Source: an uncultured Fulvivirga sp. (GTDB lineage: Bacteria; Bacteroidota; Bacteroidia; Cytophagales; Cyclobacteriaceae). From it: 64,000 bases of DNA. The translations under genes were made by a program, and so were the position numbers. Position 1 is the first letter of the stretch, and each line of letters opens with the position of its first letter. The notes beneath the pieces were generated by a model. That model was not told where the DNA came from. It saw only the letters and a program-made list of their open reading frames with translations, and did no database searches. The stretch covers positions 1,033,375-1,097,374 of the forward strand of contig CANMSE010000001.1 in assembly GCA_947500555.1 (NCBI GenBank), read 5' to 3'. Positions 17,913 through 26,380 of this stretch are shown piece by piece.

Positions 17913-18773
17913 ATGTCTATTACATTTTTTAAACCAGTTCTTTCACTTTTTTTAATGGCTCTATCAGTTGGAGCTTTTGGTCAGCTCTCAGGAGATACTT
18001 ACGCTTCTGCAAGATCAAAAAAAACTGCTAACTGGGTAATGACCTATTCGGAAGCACCTGGCTTTGCTTCAAAAAATTCCTCGGGTCAAGTCACTGGTAT
18101 TTGCATAGATATTATGAAGAAGTTCAAGGAGTATGTAGAGCAGAAAAAGGGAATTAAAGTAAGTGTTTCCTTTCAGGCTAAAGATGCGAATGACTTCTCT
18201 AAATTTTTAGCCACCGTAAAAAGCTCAAAAGGGGGTGTTTTTGGATTAAGTAATACAACAATAACACAAGCGCGTAAGAGTACCTATAATTTTAGTCCGC
18301 CATACATTACCAATATTGGAATGATATTATCAAATAATAGCGTTCCTACTTTAACGAATCTGGCTGATATCAGTGAAACCTTTAAAGGAATGACAGCCGT
18401 GACGGTAAGAAACAGTACCAATGAAAAGAGAATTATTGATATAAAGAAACGCTACTTCCCATCCCTGCAGGTGGAATATGTTCCTGGGTTTGGCAATTCA
18501 ATGGATGTTATTGCAAAAGACCCTAAGAAATTTGCCAATGTGGATTTTACCTATTATTTCGAGGCAATTCAAAATAGAAAACCCATAAAAAGACATCCTG
18601 GTGGTGATGATAAAACAGAACAGTTTGGCATTATAATGCCTAAGTCAAATGACTGGTCCCCTTTGCTTGCGGAGTTTATGAATTCAGGATTCCTAGAGAG
18701 TGTAGAATACAAAAAGATTATATCAAATAATCTGGGTCAAGCAGCTATGAAATTCTTTGATACACTGAAATAA
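17913..18773 (+). CDS. Orphan periplasmic solute-binding protein, family 3-like
   Basis: A 286-residue exported protein with a signal peptide ending at about residue 23 (GAFGQ). The fold matches family-3 solute-binding proteins (amino-acid-type): WVMTYSEAPGFASKNSSGQVTGICIDIMKKF opening strand and helix, STYNFSPPYITNIGMILS hinge region, and a C-terminal KIISNNLGQAAMKFF helix. No permease or ATPase gene is nearby. It could be a receptor feeding another transporter, or a lytic-enzyme- or signalling-type sensor that has lost transport partners. The ligand is unknown. Confidence 0.75.
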   Translation: MSITFFKPVLSLFLMALSVGAFGQLSGDTYASARSKKTANWVMTYSEAPGFASKNSSGQVTGICIDIMKKFKEYVEQKKGIKVSVSFQAKDANDFSKFLATVKSSKGGVFGLSNTTITQARKSTYNFSPPYITNIGMILSNNSVPTLTNLADISETFKGMTAVTVRNSTNEKRIIDIKKRYFPSLQVEYVPGFGNSMDVIAKDPKKFANVDFTYYFEAIQNRKPIKRHPGGDDKTEQFGIIMPKSNDWSPLLAEFMNSGFLESVEYKKIISNNLGQAAMKFFDTLK

Positions 18774-18776
18774 AAA

Positions 18777-18825
18777 TTGGTCTGAAAGTAAATGCCGCAA
18801 GCGCGACATTTACAATTCAAACCAA
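18777..18825. repeat. Long imperfect hairpin after the solute-binding protein
   Basis: Nested inverted repeats: TTGGT (18777-18781) with ACCAA (18821-18825), and GTAAATG (18788-18794) with CATTTAC (18807-18813). It starts three bases after the stop codon. There is no T-run behind it, so it may stabilise the mRNA end or act as a Rho-assisted stop. Confidence 0.5.
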
Positions 18826-18971
18826 AACCTTAAAACTCATTAACTATGAATTTCTGATTAATTATATAATCAAAATTTCATTAAAAGAGTTCCATCAAAT
18901 TAAGTCAATTGTAGTGGATATATATTGACGAGCGGGTTGTAACTTCGCGGCAGATTTAACACTACGCAATA

Positions 18972-20264
18972 ATGGTTCATATTCCAAAAAGTAATGACCC
19001 AAGAATAATTATAATTGGAGGCGGGTTTGCCGGCATTAAGCTGGTAAAAAATTTAAGAAATCTACCTCTTCAGATCGTTCTTTTTGACCGAAATAATTAT
19101 CATACTTTTCAGCCTCTTTTATATCAAGTAGCTACCGCAGGACTTGAGCCAGATTCTATAGCCGATCCTTTACGTAAGCAACTGGAATCAGTAAAGAATT
19201 TTTACTTTAGAATGGCAGAAGTTTATAGCGTGGATGCTAAAAATAGCTTAATCAATACTGAGATAGGTCAATTAGATTATGATTATTTAGTAATAGCTAC
19301 CGGCTCAAAGACTAACTATTTTGGTAATAAGGAAATTATGGATCACGCCTTTCCTTTGAAACAAATTCCTCAAGCCCTTGACTTGAGAAGCCATATTCTG
19401 CAAAACTTCGAAGCAGCCACCATAAGTACTGATGCTGATGAAATAAAATCTAGGATGAACATTGCTATTGTTGGTGGTGGACCTACAGGAGTAGAGGTTG
19501 CAGGTGCAGTAGGGGAACTAAAGAAGAGTGTGTTGCCCAACGATTATCCGGAACTAGACTTTTCTCAGATGCACATTACCTTAATTGAAGGGACATCAAG
19601 ATTACTAAATGGCATGTCTGAAAGTGCATCTGCACGAGCACTAAAATACTTGGATAAGTTTCATGTAGACGTAATGCTTGATACGCTGGTAGAATCTTTT
19701 AATGGAACTAAAGCCAGGTTGAATAATGGTGAAGAGATCGAAACTCATACTCTCATTTGGGCGGCTGGTGTTGAAGGTAATTATCCGATTGGACTGCCTG
19801 AAGATGCAATTGAAAAAAGTAGAGTAAAGGTTGATCTATACAATTTGGTTCTAGGGACAGAGAACATTTTTGCTATCGGAGATATTGCTTTGATGAGCAC
19901 AGAAGAAAATCCTCATGGACATCCTATGCTTGCCCCTGTTGCAATTCAGCAAGGAGCTAATCTGGCTAAAAATCTCAAAAGAAAATTGAAAGGTAAAGAA
20001 CCTATAGCATTTGAATACAAGGACAAAGGATCAATGGCTACGGTAGGAAGGAATAAAGCCGTAGTCGATTTACCTGGGAATATTCGTTTGGGGGGCCTCA
20101 TCGCCTGGATCATATGGATGTTTGTTCACCTTATTTCGATCATTGGATTTCGAAATAGGTTGATAGTATTTAGCAATTGGGTCTGGAACTATTTTACCTA
20201 TGATAAGGGGACACGATTAATCATTAGAAGATTTATTCCAAAGCATAAGAAAAAAGCAGCATGA
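18972..20264 (+). CDS. ndh: Type II NADH dehydrogenase (NDH-2)
   Basis: A 430-residue FAD-dependent NADH:quinone oxidoreductase that passes electrons to the quinone pool without pumping protons. FAD site IIIIGGGFAG is at 12-21, with NYHTFQPLLYQVATAGLEPDSIA at 38-60. The NADH site IVGGGPTGVEVAGAVGEL is at about 165-182, and FAD motif 2 (NIFAIGDIA) at about 300. The amphipathic or membrane-contacting C-terminus includes GGLIAWIIWMFVHLISIIGF (about 376-395). A weak -7-like TAACTTCG lies at 18940-18947. The last four bases (ATGA) overlap the start of the small membrane protein gene. Confidence 0.94.
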   Translation: MVHIPKSNDPRIIIIGGGFAGIKLVKNLRNLPLQIVLFDRNNYHTFQPLLYQVATAGLEPDSIADPLRKQLESVKNFYFRMAEVYSVDAKNSLINTEIGQLDYDYLVIATGSKTNYFGNKEIMDHAFPLKQIPQALDLRSHILQNFEAATISTDADEIKSRMNIAIVGGGPTGVEVAGAVGELKKSVLPNDYPELDFSQMHITLIEGTSRLLNGMSESASARALKYLDKFHVDVMLDTLVESFNGTKARLNNGEEIETHTLIWAAGVEGNYPIGLPEDAIEKSRVKVDLYNLVLGTENIFAIGDIALMSTEENPHGHPMLAPVAIQQGANLAKNLKRKLKGKEPIAFEYKDKGSMATVGRNKAVVDLPGNIRLGGLIAWIIWMFVHLISIIGFRNRLIVFSNWVWNYFTYDKGTRLIIRRFIPKHKKKAA

Positions 20265-20506
20265 TTAAATTTAATTCGCAGTACTTAATTGCCATATTGA
20301 TGCTGGTTTTTTCGGTTTATCAGCTTACTCTTCCGGACTACTGGGAGTTTTCACTATACTTTTCTGCCGGGCTGGCGTTCCTAGTAATGGGCATGATAAA
20401 AAATGACCTATTCCCAAATCATAGGCGCGTATTGACAATTATCTCATGGGTTATGATTTTTATTGCCGGATTTTTATTGATGTTTTTGGCACGAACTGAT
20501 GTTTAG
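20261..20506 (+). CDS. Small membrane protein coupled to ndh
   Basis: An 81-residue protein with three hydrophobic segments (about residues 8-26, 30-45 and 57-76), ending in a short polar tail. Its ATG overlaps the ndh stop by four bases (ATGA), a sign of translational coupling. I do not recognise a family. Position suggests an accessory to NDH-2 at the inner membrane, which is inference from adjacency only. Confidence 0.7.
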   Translation: MIKFNSQYLIAILMLVFSVYQLTLPDYWEFSLYFSAGLAFLVMGMIKNDLFPNHRRVLTIISWVMIFIAGFLLMFLARTDV

Positions 20507-20558
20507 CCATTTAAAGTGAGTTATTTCCCACTAATAAAATTTTGCAGATAGAGAATCA

Positions 20559-20589
20559 GGACTTTGGTACTTTTACCCTCTCAAAGTCC
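20559..20589 (+). terminator. Hairpin between ndh operon and sensor kinase
   Basis: GGACTTTG (20559-20566) pairs with CAAAGTCC (20582-20589), followed by a weak T-stretch (GATTTTG) that already contains the TTG start of the kinase at 20595. It may end the ndh transcript or shape the kinase leader. Confidence 0.5.
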
Positions 20590-20594
20590 CGATT

Positions 20595-21653
20595 TTGAAT
20601 AAACTAAAATTATACTGGTCGCTTCAATTAGGCAGTTGGCTCTCTTTTGCCTTTATCCAAATACTTGGATTCCTTTTGCTAGGGGGAGTTGAACTATCCT
20701 TGACTCAAGTGGCTTTTTGGGTGTTAGAAGCAGGCTTATTTTTACTGACCACACATTTATTCAGACATTTCATAATCTACAGAGAGTGGTTGTCTTTTAA
20801 TATGGCGAGACTCATACCAAGGGTTATAATCGCTGTACTCATCTTAAGTTTGATAGTATACGTTTTGAGAATGCTTATTTCAATTCCTCTTGGCATGTAT
20901 AACCCTGCTGTTGTGTGGAAAGTGACTAACGTAGTTGGACTTACCTCTGTTTATTCATTGATATTCTTTTTATGGGCAGTGCTCTATTTTATTTATCATT
21001 ATTTCGAGCGGTATAACACCTCTCTAAAACATCAGGCAGCGATGAACGAGATTGAGCTAAATAATCTTAAATCACAGCTCAACCCACACTTTATTTTTAA
21101 TGCATTGAATAGTATCAGGGCATTGGTTGATGAGAATCCCAAGAAATCGAAAAATTCCATTACACAACTTTCCAATATCTTAAGGAGCTCGCTAGTTTCA
21201 GACAAGCAAAGGCTTACTTCATTCAATGAAGAACTGAGAATCGTAAAAGATTACTTAGGGCTTGAAACCATACGCTTTGAAGAGCGTTTGAAAACGTCAT
21301 ATGATATTCATCCTGACTCCAACATGTATCAAGTCCCCCCTTTGATGCTTCAGACACTTGTTGAAAATGGTGTCAAACATGGAATTTCTAAGCTGAAAGA
21401 AGGTGGAATAATAGAACTCAAAACACTCCTTAGTGATGACAAATTCATTATACAAATTAGAAACAGTGGAAAATATATAGCACTGAATGGAGCAAAAAAG
21501 AGTAAACCAAGTTTAGGGCTTAAGAATACTAAACAGCGATTGGATTTGATCTATGGATCGGAGGCGTCTATTTCAATAAAGAATGAATCTAACAATGTGG
21601 TTTTAACTGAATTAACTATACCTCAACATAACTATGAGAGCATTAATAATTGA
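20595..21653 (+). CDS. LytS/YehU-type sensor histidine kinase
   Basis: A 352-residue membrane sensor kinase of the His_kinase (PF06580) type. Four hydrophobic segments lie in residues 10-135 with no recognisable extracellular sensor domain. The phospho-acceptor block LKSQLNPHFIFNALN has His165, and the ATP-binding N-box VENGVKHGI is at about 255, followed by LGLKNTKQRLDLIYG. A TTG start is used; no ATG fits before the first membrane helix. It overlaps its LytTR response regulator by 20 bases. The signal is unknown. Confidence 0.92.
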   Translation: MNKLKLYWSLQLGSWLSFAFIQILGFLLLGGVELSLTQVAFWVLEAGLFLLTTHLFRHFIIYREWLSFNMARLIPRVIIAVLILSLIVYVLRMLISIPLGMYNPAVVWKVTNVVGLTSVYSLIFFLWAVLYFIYHYFERYNTSLKHQAAMNEIELNNLKSQLNPHFIFNALNSIRALVDENPKKSKNSITQLSNILRSSLVSDKQRLTSFNEELRIVKDYLGLETIRFEERLKTSYDIHPDSNMYQVPPLMLQTLVENGVKHGISKLKEGGIIELKTLLSDDKFIIQIRNSGKYIALNGAKKSKPSLGLKNTKQRLDLIYGSEASISIKNESNNVVLTELTIPQHNYESINN

Positions 21654-22350
21654 TGATGAAAGATTAGCACGTAAGGAATTGAATACCTTATTACAGGAGT
21701 TTGCCAATATTGAAATTATTGGGGAAGCAGCTAATGCAGATGACGCTTTGGACCTGATTAATAAAGAAAATCCAGATTTATTATTTCTTGATATTCAAAT
21801 GCCAGGAAAGACAGGGTTTGAATTATTGGAAATGTTAGACGATGTTCCCAAAGTCATTTTTACTACGGCTTATGATGAATATGCCTTGAAAGCATTCGAG
21901 GTTAACGCATTAGATTATTTGCTAAAGCCAATACAACCTGAGCGATTAAAAGAATGTATTGAAAAAATAGCAGTAGAAGAAAGCCCAGTTTCGGAACCTT
22001 CACCTGAAAAACGATTAGGTATAAATGATCAGGTATTCGTCAAAGATGGAGACCGATGTTGGTTTGTTAGCCTGGCTAACGTAAGAGTATTTGAATCTGA
22101 TGGTAATTACATCAAGGTCTATTTCGATAATAATCGACCAATGATTCACAAATCATTGAATGCTTTAGATGAGAAGCTTGATTCAAGAAACTTTTTCCGA
22201 GCCAGCAGGAAGCATATTATAAATTTAAGCTGGGTCGAAAGTATAGAACCATGGTTTAATGGAGGTTTAATGGTAAAACTAAAAGGTGGTGACAAGATAG
22301 AAGTAAGCAGAAGGCAAGCCGCGAAATTCAAAGATAGAATGAGCCTTTAA
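21634..22350 (+). CDS. LytTR-family response regulator
   Basis: A 238-residue two-component regulator. The receiver domain (1-120) has acidic pair D7-D8, phospho-acceptor Asp53 (FLDIQMPG), Thr in IFTTAYDE and Lys in LLKPIQ. The DNA-binding LytTR domain covers about 140-238 (VRVFESDGNYIKVYF, then FFRASRKHIINLSWV). It pairs with the overlapping kinase upstream. LytTR targets are typically direct repeats in promoters; none were identified here. Confidence 0.94.
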   Translation: MRALIIDDERLARKELNTLLQEFANIEIIGEAANADDALDLINKENPDLLFLDIQMPGKTGFELLEMLDDVPKVIFTTAYDEYALKAFEVNALDYLLKPIQPERLKECIEKIAVEESPVSEPSPEKRLGINDQVFVKDGDRCWFVSLANVRVFESDGNYIKVYFDNNRPMIHKSLNALDEKLDSRNFFRASRKHIINLSWVESIEPWFNGGLMVKLKGGDKIEVSRRQAAKFKDRMSL

Positions 22351-22354
22351 GAAT

Positions 22355-22729
22355 TTATTGTGCCTGTTTTTTAACCAATTCAATTAGCTCACCTTCTACA
22401 TTCCAGTCTCGAGCTAATTTTAACATTGCGGTAGCTTCTAGTTCGGTGACAAAACCTTTAAGATTATTTGCTTGCCAAACCATGTCGATATACATCACTC
22501 TTTTTTCTTTAGAGTAATCACCAATAACATCGTTCAGATATTCTCTGGCTCGATCGAAAGAATTGAAATAATCTTTGGCGATAAAGTCATTTGCCCATTT
22601 CAATTCATTATTCCCATCTAGTTCCTTTGCGGTCTCCTCTAAATTTTCTCGTTCATCATCATCCAACCCATGGTAATGGAAAATAACGGACTTTAATAAA
22701 AGGTATGCTTTCTTTTCTTCGCTGGTCAT
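22355..22729 (-). CDS. Small helical protein, possibly TerB-like
   Basis: A 124-residue soluble protein, nearly all helical and rich in Glu, Asp and Lys. The C-terminal segment TAMLKLARDWNVEGELIELVKK has the spacing of the TerB/DUF533-type helical bundle; the match is weak. It is the last gene of a leftward group with the cyclase and hemW genes (42 bases after the cyclase start region). No function can be assigned. Confidence 0.6.
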   Translation of the reverse strand: MTSEEKKAYLLLKSVIFHYHGLDDDERENLEETAKELDGNNELKWANDFIAKDYFNSFDRAREYLNDVIGDYSKEKRVMYIDMVWQANNLKGFVTELEATAMLKLARDWNVEGELIELVKKQAQ

Positions 22730-22771
22730 CTCTAATCGTCACAAAAGAATAAAATATTCTCTAAAAAACTA

Positions 22772-23524
22772 TTATTCTATAGGTTTAAAAAGTACTGGTC
22801 GACTCGGACTTGCGTCAAGTTCAAGATTTATCACCTGAAGATTGACTAAATAAAGTCCATCCTTAATTTCATTGTCAACGTAAATTAACTCAGTAATAGT
22901 GCATTCCTTTCTCGTACGTTTTGGTAACCCCCAAAAGGCTCGATGAGCAAGGAGTTGACCCTGATCAACTTCTTTATCTATTGATGGTAAATCAACAAGT
23001 AAATGTTTTACTCCTGATTGATTTAGATGTTCGGCAATTTTGTGGTCAAGGTAAGGAGGGTTGCAACCCGAATATTGACGATTTAGCTTTGATGACTCAT
23101 TGGGAAGACTTCGAATAATTAAAGCATCAGTATGTGAGGCCTTCAATTTGATATAATCCTCATACCTTATAACCAAATCACCGTTTTCTCCTTTTCTTGG
23201 TTTTATAGTTATAAGCTCGGCCAGAGAGTGTACGGACTTTATAAGAGTTGAAACAGTGGCTGTTTTATCTTTAGATAAATGTCCATAAGTTTCTGTATGT
23301 GTCCCGTTACCATGAGGGGTGATTCTTACTTGTTGATAGTTTACCGAACCACCTTCGGCAACACTGCCTATAAAGTCACCTGACCGAATGGTGGTAAATT
23401 TGACTTCTTCAGCATAATAACAATTAGGGTTATCAGAACCATTTTTGATAGGGATAGAAATGTCAATAGGTTTAGCTAAATCAACTTTTAACTTTTTATC
23501 GCCTTGAATAAAATCAATAATCAT
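22772..23524 (-). CDS. Cyclase / kynurenine-formamidase-like metal hydrolase
   Basis: A 250-residue protein of the cyclase family (PF04199), metal-dependent hydrolases that include kynurenine formamidase and isatin hydrolase. The metal motif, usually H-x-G-T-H-x-D-x-P-x-H, reads H71-G-N-G-T-H76-T-E78 with His82, so Glu replaces Asp and the Pro is missing. The late block AFWGLPKRT and ELIYVDNEIKDGLYLVNLQV match the family C-terminus. Its ATG overlaps the hemW stop by one base (TAATG), so the two are coupled. The substrate is unknown. Confidence 0.8.
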   Translation of the reverse strand: MIIDFIQGDKKLKVDLAKPIDISIPIKNGSDNPNCYYAEEVKFTTIRSGDFIGSVAEGGSVNYQQVRITPHGNGTHTETYGHLSKDKTATVSTLIKSVHSLAELITIKPRKGENGDLVIRYEDYIKLKASHTDALIIRSLPNESSKLNRQYSGCNPPYLDHKIAEHLNQSGVKHLLVDLPSIDKEVDQGQLLAHRAFWGLPKRTRKECTITELIYVDNEIKDGLYLVNLQVINLELDASPSRPVLFKPIE

Positions 23525-24636
23525 TAGTCAAGTATAAATAAATCAGAAGATATTTTATCAGCTAATAACAAGCCTTCTTTGGTAAGAATTAAATGATCAT
23601 CAACTATTTTGGCGTTATTATGATTTATCAATTTCTGCACATAATCCATATCTATTTTATTGCTTAAATTATACTGGCTTAAATTACAGCCCCATTTTGT
23701 GCGGAGAGTAGTGAGCAAATAGTCATTTATTTTATCAGCTTCACTTAAAACTTCTGTTTCCATAAACAGCTCATCATTTTGCAAAGCATGGATATATTTA
23801 ATATTGTTTTTGAGATTATAGGATCTTGATAAAATGTTATAGGAGTGAGCACTTGGACCAATCCCCAGATAAGGTTTTTGTTGCCAATAGGCTGTATTAT
23901 GCTTAGAGTAATAGTTGTCTCTGCAAAAATTTGATACTTCATATTGCTCATATCCAACTTTTGTAAGTTCATCTAATAGAATCTCAAATTGCATAGCAGC
24001 AAACTCCTCATCAACAGGATTTAATTTGCCTTTTTTATGCCAATGACCAAAAGCTGTACCAGGCTCTATTGTGAGACAATAGGCCGAAATATGTTCAGGG
24101 TTTTTACTTAGGAGAATTTTTATATCATTTTTCCATTGATCATGTGTTCTTCCTGGAATCCCATAAATAAGATCAACGCTAAGAGCTTCAAAACCAATAG
24201 TTCTTGATATATCAAGGCAGTCAAGTGCTTCTGAATCACTATGTGCTCTATTAAGGTAGTTGAGTATCTTCTTGTCAAAGGATTGTATTCCAATACTTAA
24301 CCTATTGAATCCTATCTCTTTAAATTCTTTGAGTTTTTCTATACTGATATCATCGGGATTAACCTCGATGGTAATTTCAGCATCATTAGCTATAACATGG
24401 TGGTTAGCACATGTACCTAAAATTTCTTTAATAGATTTTGTGGAAAGTATAGATGGTGTGCCACCACCAAAGTAGATTGTTTCTACGGGTTCCTGAAGAT
24501 AGTTTGCTCTTAAAGCAAGCTCTTTTTTTAAAGATGCGATTAAAGCCTCAACGGTCTGTAAGTTGGTGCTAAAATGGAAATCGCAGTAATGACATGCTTG
24601 CTTACAGAAAGGAATATGAATATATATACCACTCAA
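23524..24636 (-). CDS. hemW: HemW, radical SAM heme chaperone
   Basis: A 370-residue HemW/oxygen-independent-coproporphyrinogen-oxidase-like protein. The radical SAM motif is C11-x3-C15-x2-C18 (FCKQACHYCDF), followed by YFGGGTPS at about 53-60 and the family's IEVNPDD and RLSIGIQSFD. It is shorter than HemN and lacks its N-terminal extension, which points to HemW, a heme chaperone rather than the oxidase. The start is TTG; the conserved IYIHIPFC begins only four codons later. The 37-base gap to the divergent Omp85-like gene must hold both promoters. Confidence 0.9.
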   Translation of the reverse strand: MSGIYIHIPFCKQACHYCDFHFSTNLQTVEALIASLKKELALRANYLQEPVETIYFGGGTPSILSTKSIKEILGTCANHHVIANDAEITIEVNPDDISIEKLKEFKEIGFNRLSIGIQSFDKKILNYLNRAHSDSEALDCLDISRTIGFEALSVDLIYGIPGRTHDQWKNDIKILLSKNPEHISAYCLTIEPGTAFGHWHKKGKLNPVDEEFAAMQFEILLDELTKVGYEQYEVSNFCRDNYYSKHNTAYWQQKPYLGIGPSAHSYNILSRSYNLKNNIKYIHALQNDELFMETEVLSEADKINDYLLTTLRTKWGCNLSQYNLSNKIDMDYVQKLINHNNAKIVDDHLILTKEGLLLADKISSDLFILD

Positions 24637-24673
24637 ATGGTTATCTTTAAATGATAAAGTTAGCGTTTTTCAA

Positions 24674-26365
24674 TTGCGGGAGATTATATTTCTTTTTTTA
24701 CTAGTTGCATCCTTTCAGGTCAATTCACAAGCGTTATTCAAATCTCATTCTTCTCAAGATAGTGCTGTAATTTCCCGATTGATAAATCGGGACTCCTTAA
24801 TTTGTGATTCCCTGACGTTGACCAGGGAATCATCTAAAATTCTTCTAGGATTTTACGATCAGGGCTTCTTAGAAGCTGCGTATGAAATAAAAAAAGCAGA
24901 TTCTTGCTATGTACCTGTCTGGTTTGTAGGAAACGTGTATAACTGGACTAAATTACATCCAGGAAACTTAGCTGAGTTTTTAATTAGTAAGACAGGTTAC
25001 AAAAAACGTTTTTTTTCCAAAAAGCCATTTTCAATTAAAGAATTGAATAAGCTATTTGACTCCATAATTGCGGAATCTGAAAATAATGGGAAGCCATTCG
25101 CCTCAATACGATTGAGTGATTTGAAAATAGATGAGAATGGCATAGAAGCTAAACTTGGCTATGAGCCAGGGCCAGAGATAGTTTATGATCAGCTACAGTT
25201 GAAGGGAACTGATAAGGTGAAATCCAAGTGGCTCGAGTCATATTTAAATATTCGTGAAGGAACTTTATTCGATCAAAGTACTATAAATAAAATAAGCGAA
25301 AGGATTGATCAAACTCCATTTTTAGAGCTTATAGCTGAACCTCAAATACATTTTCAGAATAAAAAGGCTGAGATTACCTTGGATCTTAAAGATGTCAAAG
25401 CAAATAACCTGGATGGAATCATTGGGTTCTTACCAAATGAACAAGAGGATGGAAAGCTTTTAGTAACAGGTCAGCTGTATTTGAATCTGCAAAACCTATT
25501 TGCTACAGGAAAGTCATTAGTCTTTCAATGGCAAAGCCTCAAGCCCAGGTCCCAGTTATTAGATGTCACATATCGGCAACCGAATATTTTTAAATCGGCT
25601 ATTGATCTTGAAGGACAATTTTACCTTTTGAAAGAAGATTCATTTTTCGTCAATCGTGAAGCTAGTCTGGCCGCTGTCTATCGAAAAGCAAGAACTAATA
25701 TTTCTTTACTTTATCAGGCTAAGACAACCTCGAGTCTTACTCAAACAAATCCTCAGTTGGATATTAATGACCTTAATATAAACTACTATGGAGTAAGTGT
25801 TGAATATCGCAAGAATTTTAGACCAGGACTTTTTCAAGGATTTAAAGTAGGTATTGAGCCGACCATTGGGAGTAAAAAAATTGAGTTGAATAATGATGCA
25901 GATTTTATACCTGATGAAAATTCTATCCAATATAAGCTAACGGCATTTGGTGCCAGTAAACTAAAATTTTTTAGGAACATCATCCTTTACAACAGTTTTA
26001 ATGGTGGAAAACTTGTCAATGATTTTTTGTATTTGAACGATCTTTTTAGGGTAGGGGGCTTACAATCAATTCGTGGATTCAATGAGAACTTCTTTTTTGC
26101 ATCCGAGTATGCCATACTTCAATCAGAAGTGCAACTCTACTATCAACGAAATTCATACCTATTTTTGTTTTATGATTTCTCCTATTTAGGGTCTAAAACC
26201 ATAATTGAAGAGAATTATGATTACCCCATGGGTGTGGGTATTGGGTTGGCCATAAAGCTAAATACTGGGCTGTTAAATATAGCCTATGCCCTTGGCAAAT
26301 CAGACAGTGAACCATTTGACACCAGATTATCGAAATTTCATTTCGGTTATGTTGCCAGATTCTAA
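24674..26365 (+). CDS. Omp85/BamA-like outer-membrane protein
   Basis: A 563-residue outer-membrane protein with a signal peptide (MREIIFLFLLVASFQVNSQA). Residues about 60-245 look like POTRA-type domains (for example LKGTDKVKSKWLESYLNIREGTLFDQ). The 16-strand barrel covers 250-563. The Omp85 L6 motif is seen as SIRGF (RVGGLQSIRGFNENFFF), and the protein ends in a barrel-type strand with a terminal Phe. It is shorter than BamA, so it is probably a TamA-like or Bacteroidota-specific paralogue. A TTG start is needed to include the signal peptide. It is followed by the DUF4271-like gene after 15 bases. Confidence 0.85.
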   Translation: MREIIFLFLLVASFQVNSQALFKSHSSQDSAVISRLINRDSLICDSLTLTRESSKILLGFYDQGFLEAAYEIKKADSCYVPVWFVGNVYNWTKLHPGNLAEFLISKTGYKKRFFSKKPFSIKELNKLFDSIIAESENNGKPFASIRLSDLKIDENGIEAKLGYEPGPEIVYDQLQLKGTDKVKSKWLESYLNIREGTLFDQSTINKISERIDQTPFLELIAEPQIHFQNKKAEITLDLKDVKANNLDGIIGFLPNEQEDGKLLVTGQLYLNLQNLFATGKSLVFQWQSLKPRSQLLDVTYRQPNIFKSAIDLEGQFYLLKEDSFFVNREASLAAVYRKARTNISLLYQAKTTSSLTQTNPQLDINDLNINYYGVSVEYRKNFRPGLFQGFKVGIEPTIGSKKIELNNDADFIPDENSIQYKLTAFGASKLKFFRNIILYNSFNGGKLVNDFLYLNDLFRVGGLQSIRGFNENFFFASEYAILQSEVQLYYQRNSYLFLFYDFSYLGSKTIIEENYDYPMGVGIGLAIKLNTGLLNIAYALGKSDSEPFDTRLSKFHFGYVARF

Positions 26366-26380
26366 TAACTTCACGGCATC

